Positions 8,533-17,493 are shown, counted from the stretch's first letter. The stretch is 64,000 nucleotides of DNA from Flammeovirgaceae bacterium UBA7330 (GCA_002471275.1 DKPQ01000020.1:181038-245037); one strand, 5' to 3'. Notes: generated by a model not told the origin, from the sequence alone. A program made the numbers and translations.

Positions 8533-9333
8533 TTAGAGACGCTTCCACTGACTAATTTCTCTTTCCATCTCCTCCTTGGACATCATTGCTAGACGTTCAA
8601 GCTCTACCCTCTTTAACTCAGACTGCCTGCTCGTATGGTATTTGCTGTTAATACTCCTGGAATGAGTAAGATGATACATGGGACCATCCACCCTCTGGAC
8701 TTTGAAACCCAATATTTCCCATCTATTGATTCTTTCACCGTCATGATTTCCCCAACCATAAAAACTTTCGTTCTCCATTCCAGCAGCAACATAATTTTCC
8801 TTTAATGAGAATACAGCACCTCCGACAGGATCACTAGCATATAATGGCTTCATTTTGTTTCTATTATCCTTTAAATTCTGAAAATTTTTGTGTTTCATAT
8901 ATTGTTCCCTGATAAGTGCTGATGTATCCAGGAAGTATTCATCATATGGAAGAACAAAATCTGCAGATCCACTTCTTATTAATGAGACTGAATCCTCAAT
9001 TTGCTTTTTATCTACTAATACATCAGAATCCCATAAAGAGATAATCGGAGTAGTTGCCTTTTCTACTATTTCATTCAAATAGTGTGTACGATGAAAGATA
9101 GGATCATAATCCTCATAAAAATAGTATTGGACCTTTCTGGGTAATAACCTTGATAATACTTTATTATGGTAATTACTTGCCTCCAAAATGATAATATTTG
9201 TTTTAAAATATGTTAAGATAAAATCAATCACAACAAGAGTATTTTCTAGTCGATCTATGGAATCTAACCTTATGAGAGTGAGAAAAGTCACATCAGACAA
9301 GTCAGTTAAGTTATTAATCTTTTTCTTAGCCAT
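8533..9333 (-). CDS. Glycosyltransferase, GT2/galactosyltransferase-like
   Basis: A cytosolic 266-residue GT-A glycosyltransferase. WDSDVLVD at residues 101-108 supplies the DxD-type metal and nucleotide-sugar site. FYGWGNHDGERINRW (191-205) corresponds to the GWGxED motif of the beta-1,4-galactosyltransferase C-terminal domain, and a conserved Asp-Pro-Val-Gly-Gly-Ala loop precedes it. The start at 9333 lies 1 bp after the stop of the HlyD fragment, so it is the last gene of the exporter operon. That position suggests it acts on the exported peptide, as in glycocins, where S- or O-glycosylated Cys-rich peptides leave through a C39 transporter. A cell-surface sugar target is the alternative. 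Confidence 0.82.
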   Translation of the reverse strand: MAKKKINNLTDLSDVTFLTLIRLDSIDRLENTLVVIDFILTYFKTNIIILEASNYHNKVLSRLLPRKVQYYFYEDYDPIFHRTHYLNEIVEKATTPIISLWDSDVLVDKKQIEDSVSLIRSGSADFVLPYDEYFLDTSALIREQYMKHKNFQNLKDNRNKMKPLYASDPVGGAVFSLKENYVAAGMENESFYGWGNHDGERINRWEILGFKVQRVDGPMYHLTHSRSINSKYHTSRQSELKRVELERLAMMSKEEMEREISQWKRL

Positions 9334-9334
9334 C

Positions 9335-10321
9335 TTAATTATTTAATAGTGATCTTAACGGATTAAATATCCTATATATTAATCTTGTTTCTTCAGTAAT
9401 AATGTCTGCCGTTCCATCCATTTCCTGAACGAACTTTAAAGTTTCGCTATAGGTTGATTTCATTCCTTCAGACAAATTGATTTCGGCTATGTAACCTTGT
9501 TCTTCCGGAACAAGAGATACTGAGTGTATCTTGCCTTTTAATATCCCATACTCCATATATGGAAATCCGGCCAGTTTTACTTTAACATTTTGACCCTCAC
9601 TCACTTTTCCAAGACCAGAAGCTGGAATGAAAGCCCTTGCAACAATAATTGATTCTTCTTCTGGTACAACTGTGGCAAGCCTTTCTCCGGTTTTTACCAC
9701 TTGGTTTTCGCTCCAGAATTCAGTTAAGGTAATTCTTCCCTCAATTGGCGACGTCAATACATAGTTTTCAAACCAGTTATCAATCTGACTTTGTAATGCT
9801 ATTTTCTCCATCTCCAGTGTATTGTATAGGGATGACAACTCATTCTCCCGTCTGAGCCTTAGTTCGATCAGACTTTCCTTAAGTTGCAGCATGGATATTT
9901 CTGCACCTTTTATAGTAGATTCAAACGCTACTTTTGATGATTTTTTACTAAGATAAGTAATATAGGCTTGTTCATATTCAATTCTGATAATGCCTGATTC
10001 TCTTTTAACATATGCATTTGAATCTATTTTGAAACTGTTTTCAACAACTGCAAATTCCTCATTTTTAATGCTCCTTTCCAACGATAAAAGTTCGAATTGC
10101 TTTTCCTCCATCGCAATTCTTTGTTCAAGAAGTGAAATCTTTTTTCCTACCAAATCGTGAGTCAGGTAATCTCGTAGATTCTTACAGGCTTTTTGGAAGC
10201 TTCCATAAGTTGTTTGTGTCTCACCTAATGAGAGTTTATGGTTAAATTCTTGCATCATAACAACCTCATTCCAGTTGCCGTTTATCTCCTGGAGATACTC
10301 ATTTATATGCTGTATATCTGA
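9335..10321 (-). pseudogene. HlyD-family exporter adaptor, 3' part split off by IS3
   Basis: This is the larger piece of the membrane-fusion adaptor that pairs with the C39 exporter. In frame from 10321 it reads SDIQHINEYLQEING, then a long coiled-coil hairpin (about residues 30-190 of this piece), the lipoyl-like return strand NYVLTSPIEGRITLTEFWSE with VVKTGERLATVVP, and the beta-barrel domain (GQNVKVKLAGFPYMEYG). The first ATG in the piece is at 10258. Joined to the 5' part (11575-11888) without the IS it gives about 432 residues, a normal HlyD length. Without the N-terminal membrane helix this piece alone should not be inserted correctly. Confidence 0.85.
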
Positions 10322-10388
10322 TGATCCCCCAATTATTAGGACAGGTTTAGTCCGTTATTAAGTTCTACAATAGTAAGTGTTTTCTTCA

Positions 10389-11213
10389 TTAAGCTGCTTT
10401 TGTTTTAAGACGAAAGTAGAGCTGTTGTGGTATCTGGTCATCTATGCCTGAGTGCCTTCTTTCCATGTTGTAATAATTGAAATACTCGGCCAGTAGCAAG
10501 TACAGATCCGTACCATCCTTTGGTGGATAGAGGTATAGCTTTTCATACTTCACACTTCTCCAGAGTCTTTCGATAAAGGCATTGTCTATTGCCCTTCCTT
10601 TGCCATCCATGCTCAGCTTTATTCCTTGATTAATCACGTAGTTGGCAAATGATTCAGATGTAAACTGTGAGCCTTGATCTGTGTTGAGTATCTCAGGTTT
10701 ACCATGAGTCTCAATAGCTTCTTCCAAACACCTCTGGCACCAATCAGCATCCATTGAGTTTGATACAGACCAGTTGATCACATATCTGCTATAAAGATCA
10801 ATAATAGCCACCAGATACATATATCCCTTCTTCATAGGGATGTAAGTGATGTCCATGGCCCAGACCTGGTTTGGTCTTTCAATGGTTAGGTTCCTTAGCA
10901 GGTAAGGATATGTCTTATGAGCTTTATGACGCCTTGAGGTATGTTTACCAGGCATGATAGCTCTTAACCCCATTGTTCGATAGTAGAGCCGCTCAATTCG
11001 ATTCCTGCTTACAGGAAGACCCTTGTCTTTGGTTAGCCAGGTATGCATCCTGCCAGCTCCCTTGAATGGATGATGTAAATAATGCTCATCCATCATCCTC
11101 ATTAGCTTTAAGTTCAACTCAGATTCTCCTTTAGGCTTATAATAAATCCCGGAACGGTGTATGGACAACAAATTGCATTGCCTGACCATACTCAATTGAC
11201 CCTTGCTTATCAT
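10389..11213 (-). CDS. IS3-family transposase OrfB
   Basis: The 274-residue rve integrase part of the IS3 transposase. The DDE triad is visible: Asp in VWAMDITYIPM, Asp in NTDQGSQFTS and Glu in NAFIERLWRSVKYE. It ends with the usual YYNMERRHSGIDDQIPQQ tail. OrfB is made as an OrfAB fusion by -1 frameshifting; the -1 frame is open from the slippery site near 11255 (FLKRRLAVKPLTERRS) into the ATG at 11213. The frame is intact. Confidence 0.9.
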   Translation of the reverse strand: MISKGQLSMVRQCNLLSIHRSGIYYKPKGESELNLKLMRMMDEHYLHHPFKGAGRMHTWLTKDKGLPVSRNRIERLYYRTMGLRAIMPGKHTSRRHKAHKTYPYLLRNLTIERPNQVWAMDITYIPMKKGYMYLVAIIDLYSRYVINWSVSNSMDADWCQRCLEEAIETHGKPEILNTDQGSQFTSESFANYVINQGIKLSMDGKGRAIDNAFIERLWRSVKYEKLYLYPPKDGTDLYLLLAEYFNYYNMERRHSGIDDQIPQQLYFRLKTKAA

Positions 11214-11236
11214 TGATCTCCGTTCAGTCAGTGGTT

Positions 11237-11512
11237 TTACCGCAAGGCGTCTTTTAAAAAATCATTTTCCACCTTTAGCTGGCCAATAGCCTTAAGTAAC
11301 TGGTCCTTCTCTTCATCAACAGAAGATTTCTTGCTTTTGCCTTTCTTATCAAAAACAGCATCAGCATTAGCTAAAAACTCCCTTTTCCAAAGGTTAATCT
11401 GCTGAGGTGCGAGTTCGTAACGCTGAGCCAATTCAGCTACACTATACTGCTCTTTTATAGCTTCTAAAACTACCTTGGTCTTGAATTTTGATGTGTACTT
11501 TTTTCGTGTCAT
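11237..11512 (-). CDS. IS3-family OrfA (HTH/leucine zipper)
   Basis: A 91-residue protein with an N-terminal helix-turn-helix (SKFKTKVVLEAIKEQYSVAE, later LAPQQINLWKREFL) and a C-terminal heptad-like helix (EEKDQLLKAIGQLKVEND). This is the normal first frame of IS3 elements and binds the terminal repeats. Near its end the minus strand has TTTTTTAAAAG (about 11251-11261), a typical -1 slippery site leading into orfB. Confidence 0.9.
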   Translation of the reverse strand: MTRKKYTSKFKTKVVLEAIKEQYSVAELAQRYELAPQQINLWKREFLANADAVFDKKGKSKKSSVDEEKDQLLKAIGQLKVENDFLKDALR

Positions 11513-11574
11513 TATCAGTAAATTTAGTTGTCATTTCTGAACTAAACCCACTGTCCTGTTTTTTGGGGTACCAT

Positions 11575-11888
11575 CAATCCTCATATCTAGCAGAATTTTC
11601 TAGAATAGCAATAACTGAACCCGACGGAATGCTTTCTTCATTTGATACATACCATTTTGAGATTCTACCACTGCTTTTGCATACGATTGGTGCAGGAGGA
11701 TTTATGGTTGTTAAAACAAACGGAGCTGAAATGACTACTGAGTGTTTGAAATAGTAACTACCAATAATACCTGCTAAAATGAAAATGAAAAAGATAATTA
11801 TACCCCATCTGACAATCCAGTTAGGGACATGACCCATAATGTCTTGCACTTCCTCACTGTATGTTTCTAAATTTGAGTCTACCGGCAT
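11575..11888 (-). pseudogene. HlyD-family exporter adaptor, 5' part
   Basis: The first 104 codons of the adaptor gene. It has a short cytosolic N-terminus (MPVDSNLETYSEEVQDIMGH), one transmembrane helix (IIIFFIFILAGIIGSYYF) and the first half of the lipoyl domain (KSSGRISKWYVSNEESIPSG, then AILEN). It ends at TGA directly at the IS boundary. The start lies 36 bp after the stop of the C39 ABC transporter gene, the usual operon order. Confidence 0.85.
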
Positions 11889-11924
11889 AAGGCTATACTT
11901 TTGACAGTAATATACATCTAATAA

Positions 11925-14150
11925 TTAGGCACCTAGCTCTAACTGATCTTTTACAAGCTCAAAATATCCACCTTGTGAGCTAACAAGCTCAGCATGAGTA
12001 CCTTTTTCAGATATTTTACCCTGTTTTAATACAATGATTTGATCAGCATTTTTAACTGTACTTAATCTATGAGCTACAATTAGAACAGTTCGGTTTTTAA
12101 AAAATATTTTCATGTTGTCCATAATTGCCTTTTCATTTTTAGCATCCAGGGAATTCGTGGCCTCATCAAAGAAGATGTACTCTGGATCTTTATAGACAGC
12201 GCGGGCTATTAGAATTCTTTGCTTTTGACCACTACTTAATCCATGGCCGGTATTCCCAATTTTTGTGTTTTTTCCCATAGGTAGAGAATCCACAAATTCT
12301 TTGATTTGGGCAACTTCAAGTGCCCTGTGTAGTTTATCTTCATCAGGTATTTCGTCCACAACAGCAATATTCCGGGCAATTGTGTCTGAAAAGATATAAC
12401 CTTCCTGCATAACTACACCACATTTACGTCGCCATTCACTGGGACTGTATTTATCAAGTGGTTGACTGCCGAGTTCAATCTTTCCAACTTTGTATTCATA
12501 GAATCCAAGTAATAGTTTTATCAATGTGGTTTTTCCACTACCGCTCATTCCTACAACGGCCGTCACTTTGTTAGGTAGGAGATCAAAATTTATATCTTTA
12601 AGTACCTTTTCTGAATGAGGCCCCTCATACTGATATTCTAGGTTTCTGATAGATAATCCCTGCCCAGCTGGAACATCACGGATTCTCCCATCATCAAATC
12701 GTTCTTCATCCTCCTTATTGTGTATTTCGCCTAGCCTCTCTAAACTTATCTTAGCGTCCTGGGCTTGTTGCGTGAAGCCGATGAATTGCAGTATGGGAGC
12801 ATTTAGTTGACCAATTATGTATTGCATGGCCATCATCATACCTAAAGTCATCTCCCCATGAACAACTGCTTGTGCAGTTAGGAATGAAATGGTGAGATTC
12901 TTAGCCTGATCTATGAACGTGGAACCTATTTCCTGATTTTGGTTCAGGGTCAACCCCTTTACACTTACCTTAAATAATCTGGCCTGGATTCTCTCCCACT
13001 CCCATCGCTTCTGCTTTTCACAATTATTTAGCTTTATTTCTTGCATTCCATTGACCAATTGTACCAGGTTATTCTGATTGGCCGAAGATTGCTGAAAGCG
13101 CTTGTAATCCAATTCACGCCTTTTTCTGAGAAAGATTAAGATCCACATGACATATATGGTACTACCGACGTAAAAAATACCTAGTATGCCAAGGTGATAA
13201 CTGGCCATAATAAAACTGTACATCACCAAGGTGAATATTGAAAAAACGATATTTATTAATGAACCAGTTAGAAACGATTGTATCCGACTATGGTCGCTAA
13301 TGCGTTGCATAATATCACCCACATTTTTGGAATCAAAAAACGATACATGCAACCGCATTAGTTTAGTCAAAAATCCTGCGATCAGGGAGATACTAACCCG
13401 TGTAGTAACATGAAGCATTACCCAGCTTCTAATAAGATTATTGGCTGCCTGACCAAGTGTTAGAACCAATTGAGCTACCAATACCATTAAAATAAAGTTC
13501 AAATCACTATTTCCTATTCCAATATCAACGATGGCTTGAGTTAGAAATGGAAAAGCGAGACTGAGCAGTGTACCGTTTATGGTGGCGAGCATTAGTAACA
13601 TTAGAAACCTTCTATAAGGTCTCAGATAACCCAATAAAAAATTGAAACTGAGTTGATTTTTGTGATCCTGTTCTTCCTTGTAAAATTCTGGTGTGGGTTC
13701 CAGTAGTAAAGAAATACCATATTCATCCCCTTCTTCCCTTCCTGAAATCCAACAATTTAGAAACTCCTCTTTTGTATAAGATAGTAGACCATGGGCTGGG
13801 TCCGAAACATAAACTGTTTCATCTGCTCTTCCCTTGTTAAATAAAAAGCTGGTTTTCCTTTTCTTGATTTTATAAACTACAACAAAGTGTTTCTTTTTCC
13901 AATGGACTATGCATGGAAGAGCAGCTTCTGAGCGAAGTTGGTCCCAGGACAATTTGACCCCCTGGGTATGAAGACCAATACTTTCCGCAGCTTCACTAAT
14001 TCCCAAAAGTGATACGCCGTTTCTGGTTATATAGCTCCTTTCACGTAATAATGGAAGACTATATGTCTTTCCATAATATTTGGCAATAATCCGTAGACAC
14101 GTTGGCCCACAGTCCATCTGATCAAGTTGCTTATAATGAGGAAATTTCAA
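11925..14150 (-). CDS. C39-peptidase ABC exporter for double-glycine peptides
   Basis: A 741-residue peptidase-containing ABC transporter that removes GG leaders and exports the core. The C39 peptidase domain (1-130) has Gln8, Cys14 in QMDCGPTC, His88 in KKHFVVVY and Asp117 in SDPAHG, a complete catalytic set. Six membrane helices follow (about 165-440). The ATPase has Walker A GMSGSGKTT at 534, signature LSSGQ at 638, Walker B ending FFDE at 663 and the switch His at 694. It is a homodimer half-transporter like LagD/PCAT1. The upstream gap of 109 bp contains an operator-like box at the distance seen for the precursors. It is the obvious processing enzyme for the FRGGS precursors in this window. 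Confidence 0.94.
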   Translation of the reverse strand: MKFPHYKQLDQMDCGPTCLRIIAKYYGKTYSLPLLRERSYITRNGVSLLGISEAAESIGLHTQGVKLSWDQLRSEAALPCIVHWKKKHFVVVYKIKKRKTSFLFNKGRADETVYVSDPAHGLLSYTKEEFLNCWISGREEGDEYGISLLLEPTPEFYKEEQDHKNQLSFNFLLGYLRPYRRFLMLLMLATINGTLLSLAFPFLTQAIVDIGIGNSDLNFILMVLVAQLVLTLGQAANNLIRSWVMLHVTTRVSISLIAGFLTKLMRLHVSFFDSKNVGDIMQRISDHSRIQSFLTGSLINIVFSIFTLVMYSFIMASYHLGILGIFYVGSTIYVMWILIFLRKRRELDYKRFQQSSANQNNLVQLVNGMQEIKLNNCEKQKRWEWERIQARLFKVSVKGLTLNQNQEIGSTFIDQAKNLTISFLTAQAVVHGEMTLGMMMAMQYIIGQLNAPILQFIGFTQQAQDAKISLERLGEIHNKEDEERFDDGRIRDVPAGQGLSIRNLEYQYEGPHSEKVLKDINFDLLPNKVTAVVGMSGSGKTTLIKLLLGFYEYKVGKIELGSQPLDKYSPSEWRRKCGVVMQEGYIFSDTIARNIAVVDEIPDEDKLHRALEVAQIKEFVDSLPMGKNTKIGNTGHGLSSGQKQRILIARAVYKDPEYIFFDEATNSLDAKNEKAIMDNMKIFFKNRTVLIVAHRLSTVKNADQIIVLKQGKISEKGTHAELVSSQGGYFELVKDQLELGA

Positions 14151-14254
14151 CTAAAAATTTTGGTTTATAAATAATAGGAGAAATATTAATTATTTCAATT
14201 TAGAGCTAAAGGTCATCAAATCAAGATTTTGGGTAACGAATGAAGAATTTTTAT

Positions 14255-14271
14255 CTACATTATTTCTGGAT
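14255..14271 (-). promoter_or_regulatory. Operator-like box upstream of the C39 exporter
   Basis: On the minus strand ATCCAGAAATAATGTAG matches the peptide-gene box at 14 of 17 positions, including the unbroken core CCAGAAATAATG. It lies 104 bp before the exporter start, against 81-109 bp for the five intact peptide genes. It overlaps the stop codon of the HTH gene. The outer half-site is degraded, so this copy is less certain. Confidence 0.5.
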
Positions 14272-14568
14272 AACAACCTCACAAAAACTTTTAAGATTTC
14301 TTTTGTTTAATTCAACCAAAGATGAATCTTCAATTAGTTTACTTTCATAACCTATTTTAAGCTTACAGTTGATTAGATAGTAGTAAGTATTATTATAGTG
14401 ATCAAAGGAGATTGGGGCATTCAATTCTTTTAATAATTTAATATATTCCATGAGTGAGCTTCTCGAGATTCCCAATTTATTTGCAAATTCGTCGGAAGAC
14501 CCAGTCGCTCTTCTTCTGATTAAATCATCCATGCGTTTGAGTCGATCCAGGTATCTTGAAATGGCCAT
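14260..14568 (-). CDS. Small HTH-domain protein
   Basis: A 102-residue protein with a winged-helix/HTH N-terminus. The segment RYLDRLKRMDDLIRRRATGS is followed by SDEFANKLGISRSSLMEYIK, a clear helix-turn-helix, and then by a wing-like strand region (PISFDHYNNTYYYLI). There is no sensor domain. It starts 3 bp after the stop of the VKOR fusion gene, so it is co-transcribed. The position beside the exporter makes it a candidate regulator of the peptide regulon and a candidate ligand for the 17-bp dyad, but nothing in the sequence proves this. Confidence 0.75.
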   Translation of the reverse strand: MAISRYLDRLKRMDDLIRRRATGSSDEFANKLGISRSSLMEYIKLLKELNAPISFDHYNNTYYYLINCKLKIGYESKLIEDSSLVELNKRNLKSFCEVVIQK

Positions 14569-14571
14569 GAA

Positions 14572-16152
14572 TTAGTTTAGTTTACTCTCATTGCTGAAAT
14601 ACAAAAGATCTTTATATTCATACATTTTTGGAAACTTGTGGCCATTTATGAATATAGTTGGGGTCCCCTTTATTTCCATTGAATGGAATAATTCTTTATG
14701 TGTTTTTTGGATAGATATAAACGAATTTTCGGATCCATTTTGATCAAACTGGTTTGAGAGATCCATTTTATCCTTCTTATTTGAATTATACCACCTGTCT
14801 AACATATCTACAGCTGCGTTATAGTCCTTTGCTGTTAAGAGATTATACAATGTATTTGCAAGATTCATATCTGCTTCAGCAAAAGAAAATACCAAATTCA
14901 CAGTAACATTTTTACCTTCAAACAATGGTTTTAATTGGTTAAATGCTCTTTGGCAAGGGTTACAGTGTAGGCTTAAAAAGGCTGTTACTACCATTGAACT
15001 TTCTTTACTTCCTATGGTAAATACTTCCTTGGGAACAGGGATCTCTTTTCTTTCAGTAGATTGTAAGATACTTGAGAATGTCATAGGATCTCTCTTGAAT
15101 CTTAACAATGATGTTTTTTCCTTATTCAGTAATTCTAAGTTTAAATAATAGGTCTTGAATAAAAGAACGATGAACCCAGTAAATAGTAATATAACTAAGT
15201 AGTTTAAAACTCCATTCATTGATAAATTGATTGGCAAGAAGAAAGTGGCAGCCATGAAAGCTTCAGCTATAAGAGCAATAAGAACTCCACAACATAAGAG
15301 ACACCAAGTCTTCGCTACTATCCATTGATAATAGATTGAATATAAAACGAATCCCAATGAGGCAAATGAGAGGGCAGCTAAAAACCCATAATCCCCTGGA
15401 GAAACACTTACAAATGAAAGTAGCCCTGATACAAAATAGATTAAACCAATATCACCCCATTGGAGCCAGCTAAACACTTTAGCCGCATCACTATTAAGCA
15501 ATGAATTACAATCTGTTTTTTTTTGAAAACCACATATAACATCTGCAAGACTACTTTCAATTTTAAGGGTCTTCAAAACAATTAAAATGGAAAAAATTAG
15601 ACCAACTATTTTGGCCGAGATCATCCCAATAAACGATAGTGATAAGTCATAGTTAGACACCCCAGGAAGCACTGCTAGATATACCAGATAACTTAGTATG
15701 GCAGTCAAGCCAATATAAGGAATGGCTTTATGCAGCAATCGGTTTTGCCTTTTTTCTTTATAAGCTTTCTCACCGGCTTCTTTACCAGGATCTAGTAAAA
15801 TGGTGGCACCTGAATGTTTTTTAAAAAACTCATCCTCATCGATGGTTTTTTTATGGAGGAATGTTTCAAAGTAGTCTACCTTAGAATTACCATTTAGGCT
15901 TGGTACAAAGACAATGTTACCTTCTTTTAAATGTGCTATAAAGGGGACATCGGCTTCTTTCAGTTCCTCTCTGGTTAAGTGCATGGCATAATTATCGATT
16001 TTCCATTCTTTCAAAGAGTCACAGACACTTTTTAGAGATGGATAATTTGGATGTGATTGTAAGCTTTCTTGAATGGTTTCCTCGGAAACTTTTATATCGT
16101 AGTGTCTAACTGCTTTTTTGATAACAGCAATGACATTGTCTTCTTTTTTCAT
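14572..16152 (-). CDS. C39-like/VKOR/thioredoxin fusion, disulfide-forming membrane protein
   Basis: A 526-residue three-part protein. Residues 1-130 resemble a C39-type domain but lack a catalytic Cys (LQSHPNYPSLKSVCDSLKEW replaces the Cys motif), so it may only bind leaders. Residues 140-345 form a VKOR domain of five helices with loop cysteines Cys207 and Cys215, eight apart as in known VKORs, and the active-site Cys284-x-x-Cys287 (WCLLC). Residues 370-526 are a DsbA/thioredoxin domain with CNPC at 397-400 and cis-Pro in GTPTIFING. It should pass electrons from substrate thiols to quinone, making disulfides outside the cytoplasm. In an operon with a C39 exporter the likely substrates are the Cys-rich peptides. 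Confidence 0.88.
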   Translation of the reverse strand: MKKEDNVIAVIKKAVRHYDIKVSEETIQESLQSHPNYPSLKSVCDSLKEWKIDNYAMHLTREELKEADVPFIAHLKEGNIVFVPSLNGNSKVDYFETFLHKKTIDEDEFFKKHSGATILLDPGKEAGEKAYKEKRQNRLLHKAIPYIGLTAILSYLVYLAVLPGVSNYDLSLSFIGMISAKIVGLIFSILIVLKTLKIESSLADVICGFQKKTDCNSLLNSDAAKVFSWLQWGDIGLIYFVSGLLSFVSVSPGDYGFLAALSFASLGFVLYSIYYQWIVAKTWCLLCCGVLIALIAEAFMAATFFLPINLSMNGVLNYLVILLFTGFIVLLFKTYYLNLELLNKEKTSLLRFKRDPMTFSSILQSTERKEIPVPKEVFTIGSKESSMVVTAFLSLHCNPCQRAFNQLKPLFEGKNVTVNLVFSFAEADMNLANTLYNLLTAKDYNAAVDMLDRWYNSNKKDKMDLSNQFDQNGSENSFISIQKTHKELFHSMEIKGTPTIFINGHKFPKMYEYKDLLYFSNESKLN

Positions 16153-16196
16153 TTGTTAAAGAATTATATGATAAAGACTTTTAAAGCGTATTATAT

Positions 16197-17333
16197 TTAA
16201 CCTGTTTTTGAGAGAATTAAAGTGGAATATGCAATGCCTGATAAACCTTGTAGTATCCCCAAATCCTTTGAACTGAAATCCTTTTTTTCTTTGATTTCTT
16301 GCCATAACGTAGAGTTATTGATTTTATTAAAAAGTATTGATGACAATTTTCCATGACCATGATTGTTAACTGAAAGCAACTTCAACAATGAACCAAATCC
16401 GGCATATCCGTGAATTGGCGTAACATTTTTATCTGAAAACTCATAAGGGATTTTATCACAATTAATGCTCAGCTGAAGGACCTTTAAATGCTGTCCCCAA
16501 TTTTTTGCACTTGTCTGTTGTATCAATCTTTCAATGCTTAAGAGCAAAAATAACTTATGAGTATCCTTAATTGGATAGGTCGATTTTACGATGAGCTCTA
16601 GTTGACTCAAAATAATTTGAACCTTTTTATTATAAATGTTTAACCTGTGGAGTTCGGATAAGAAATAGAGCAACCAGGGCAAATCCCAAGTAATACTAAA
16701 TGTGATGGGTTCTCGAAGGGCTTCAGTTTTTTCTTCAACTATTTTATATAATTGATCAACTAGATGCATTAACAAACGCAGAAGCAAGTATTTTCTGCTT
16801 GTAAACTGATTCACTTTTTCTCCCTTCAAACGAGAGATACAATAAAACCCATACCCAAGTATTCCATTTCGGAGTCCTAAGGATAGACTTTGATGATCAA
16901 TCAAATACTGAAAAATCTTATCATCTAAATCACTTAATGCCTCATCAGTATCAGCTTCGATAAAGCCGAACTGCACCAGATACTCAATTCCCCAGGCTAT
17001 TCCAGCTAATCCATTTTCAAAGTCAATTATCCGGTTACTACTTGCAATACGATCATAAACATCTTCAACCAGCTTTTCTGCTACTTGCTTGTATTGGTTA
17101 TTAGCTGTCTTCCGGTACAATTGGAAAAAATAAATACTGATCCCGATTTTTCCATTTAAAAGGCCAAGGTCATCAATCAGTAAACTTTTCTCAATCAGTA
17201 GCCGTGAAATTTGTGACAACCAAGGACACTCATCTTCGGACATAAGGGATATTATTGGGTTGTATGATAATTTCAGTCTTATGTAATATAATTTCTTTAG
17301 GTAATCAAAAAAAATATTTTCCTTACTTTTCAA
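16197..17333 (-). CDS. LanC-like protein lacking zinc ligands
   Basis: A 378-residue alpha/alpha-barrel protein of the LanC family. The repeated glycine turns are present: GLLNGKIGISIYFF, FENGLAGIAWGIEYL, LRNGILGYGFY, PIHGYAGFGSLL and GILQGLSGIAYSTL. Active lanthionine cyclases bind zinc through one Cys in a W-C-x-G motif and a Cys-His pair in C-H-G. Here the first region reads ITWDLPWLLY and the second PIHGYAGF: the His stays, both cysteines are gone. It is therefore unlikely to make thioether rings. It is 44 bp before the VKOR fusion gene on the same strand. It may be a binding or scaffold protein for the peptides. Confidence 0.8.
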   Translation of the reverse strand: MKSKENIFFDYLKKLYYIRLKLSYNPIISLMSEDECPWLSQISRLLIEKSLLIDDLGLLNGKIGISIYFFQLYRKTANNQYKQVAEKLVEDVYDRIASSNRIIDFENGLAGIAWGIEYLVQFGFIEADTDEALSDLDDKIFQYLIDHQSLSLGLRNGILGYGFYCISRLKGEKVNQFTSRKYLLLRLLMHLVDQLYKIVEEKTEALREPITFSITWDLPWLLYFLSELHRLNIYNKKVQIILSQLELIVKSTYPIKDTHKLFLLLSIERLIQQTSAKNWGQHLKVLQLSINCDKIPYEFSDKNVTPIHGYAGFGSLLKLLSVNNHGHGKLSSILFNKINNSTLWQEIKEKKDFSSKDLGILQGLSGIAYSTLILSKTG

Positions 17334-17419
17334 AATATTTCGAAGTGTTTATAAGAAATTCTTTAAAAACGGTTATTTGCCTACGGGATATTTATTAAGC
17401 AAAAGATATCCTTTAAGTG

Positions 17420-17450
17420 AAGTTCAAAGTGTCATTTTGAACTTTCGAAT
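17420..17450 (-). promoter_or_regulatory. Inverted repeat with CAAAATGA motif upstream of the lanC-like gene
   Basis: On the minus strand GAAAGTTCAAAATGACAC is followed by TTTGAACTT, an AGTTCAAA/TTTGAACT dyad, 87 bp before the LanC-like start. A related GAAAGGTCAAAATGA lies 69 bp before the propeller gene at 21667, and looser copies occur near 24104 and 39841. Confidence 0.5.
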
Positions 17451-17493
17451 TCCTGGAAATCAGGTAAGCTAGTTTATTTAACAAGAGTAATAT

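Larger units (their letters stand above)
10322..11574 (-). mobile_element. Complete IS3-family insertion in hlyD
   Basis: A 1,253-bp element with orfA and orfB. The ends TGATCCCCCAATTATTAGGA (left) and TGGTACCCCAAAAAACAGGA (right, minus strand) form inverted repeats with 17 of 23 bases matching. The flanking 3-mers on the plus strand are TGA (10319-10321) and TCA (11575-11577), probably a 3-bp target duplication with one later change. Removing the IS and one copy restores the HlyD frame as ...ARYED-SDIQH... Both transposase frames look intact, so the insertion is probably recent. Confidence 0.88.

Noticed and set aside
16197..17333. True lantibiotic cyclase
   Set aside because: The zinc ligands are missing and no dehydratase (LanB or LanM) is encoded in the window.
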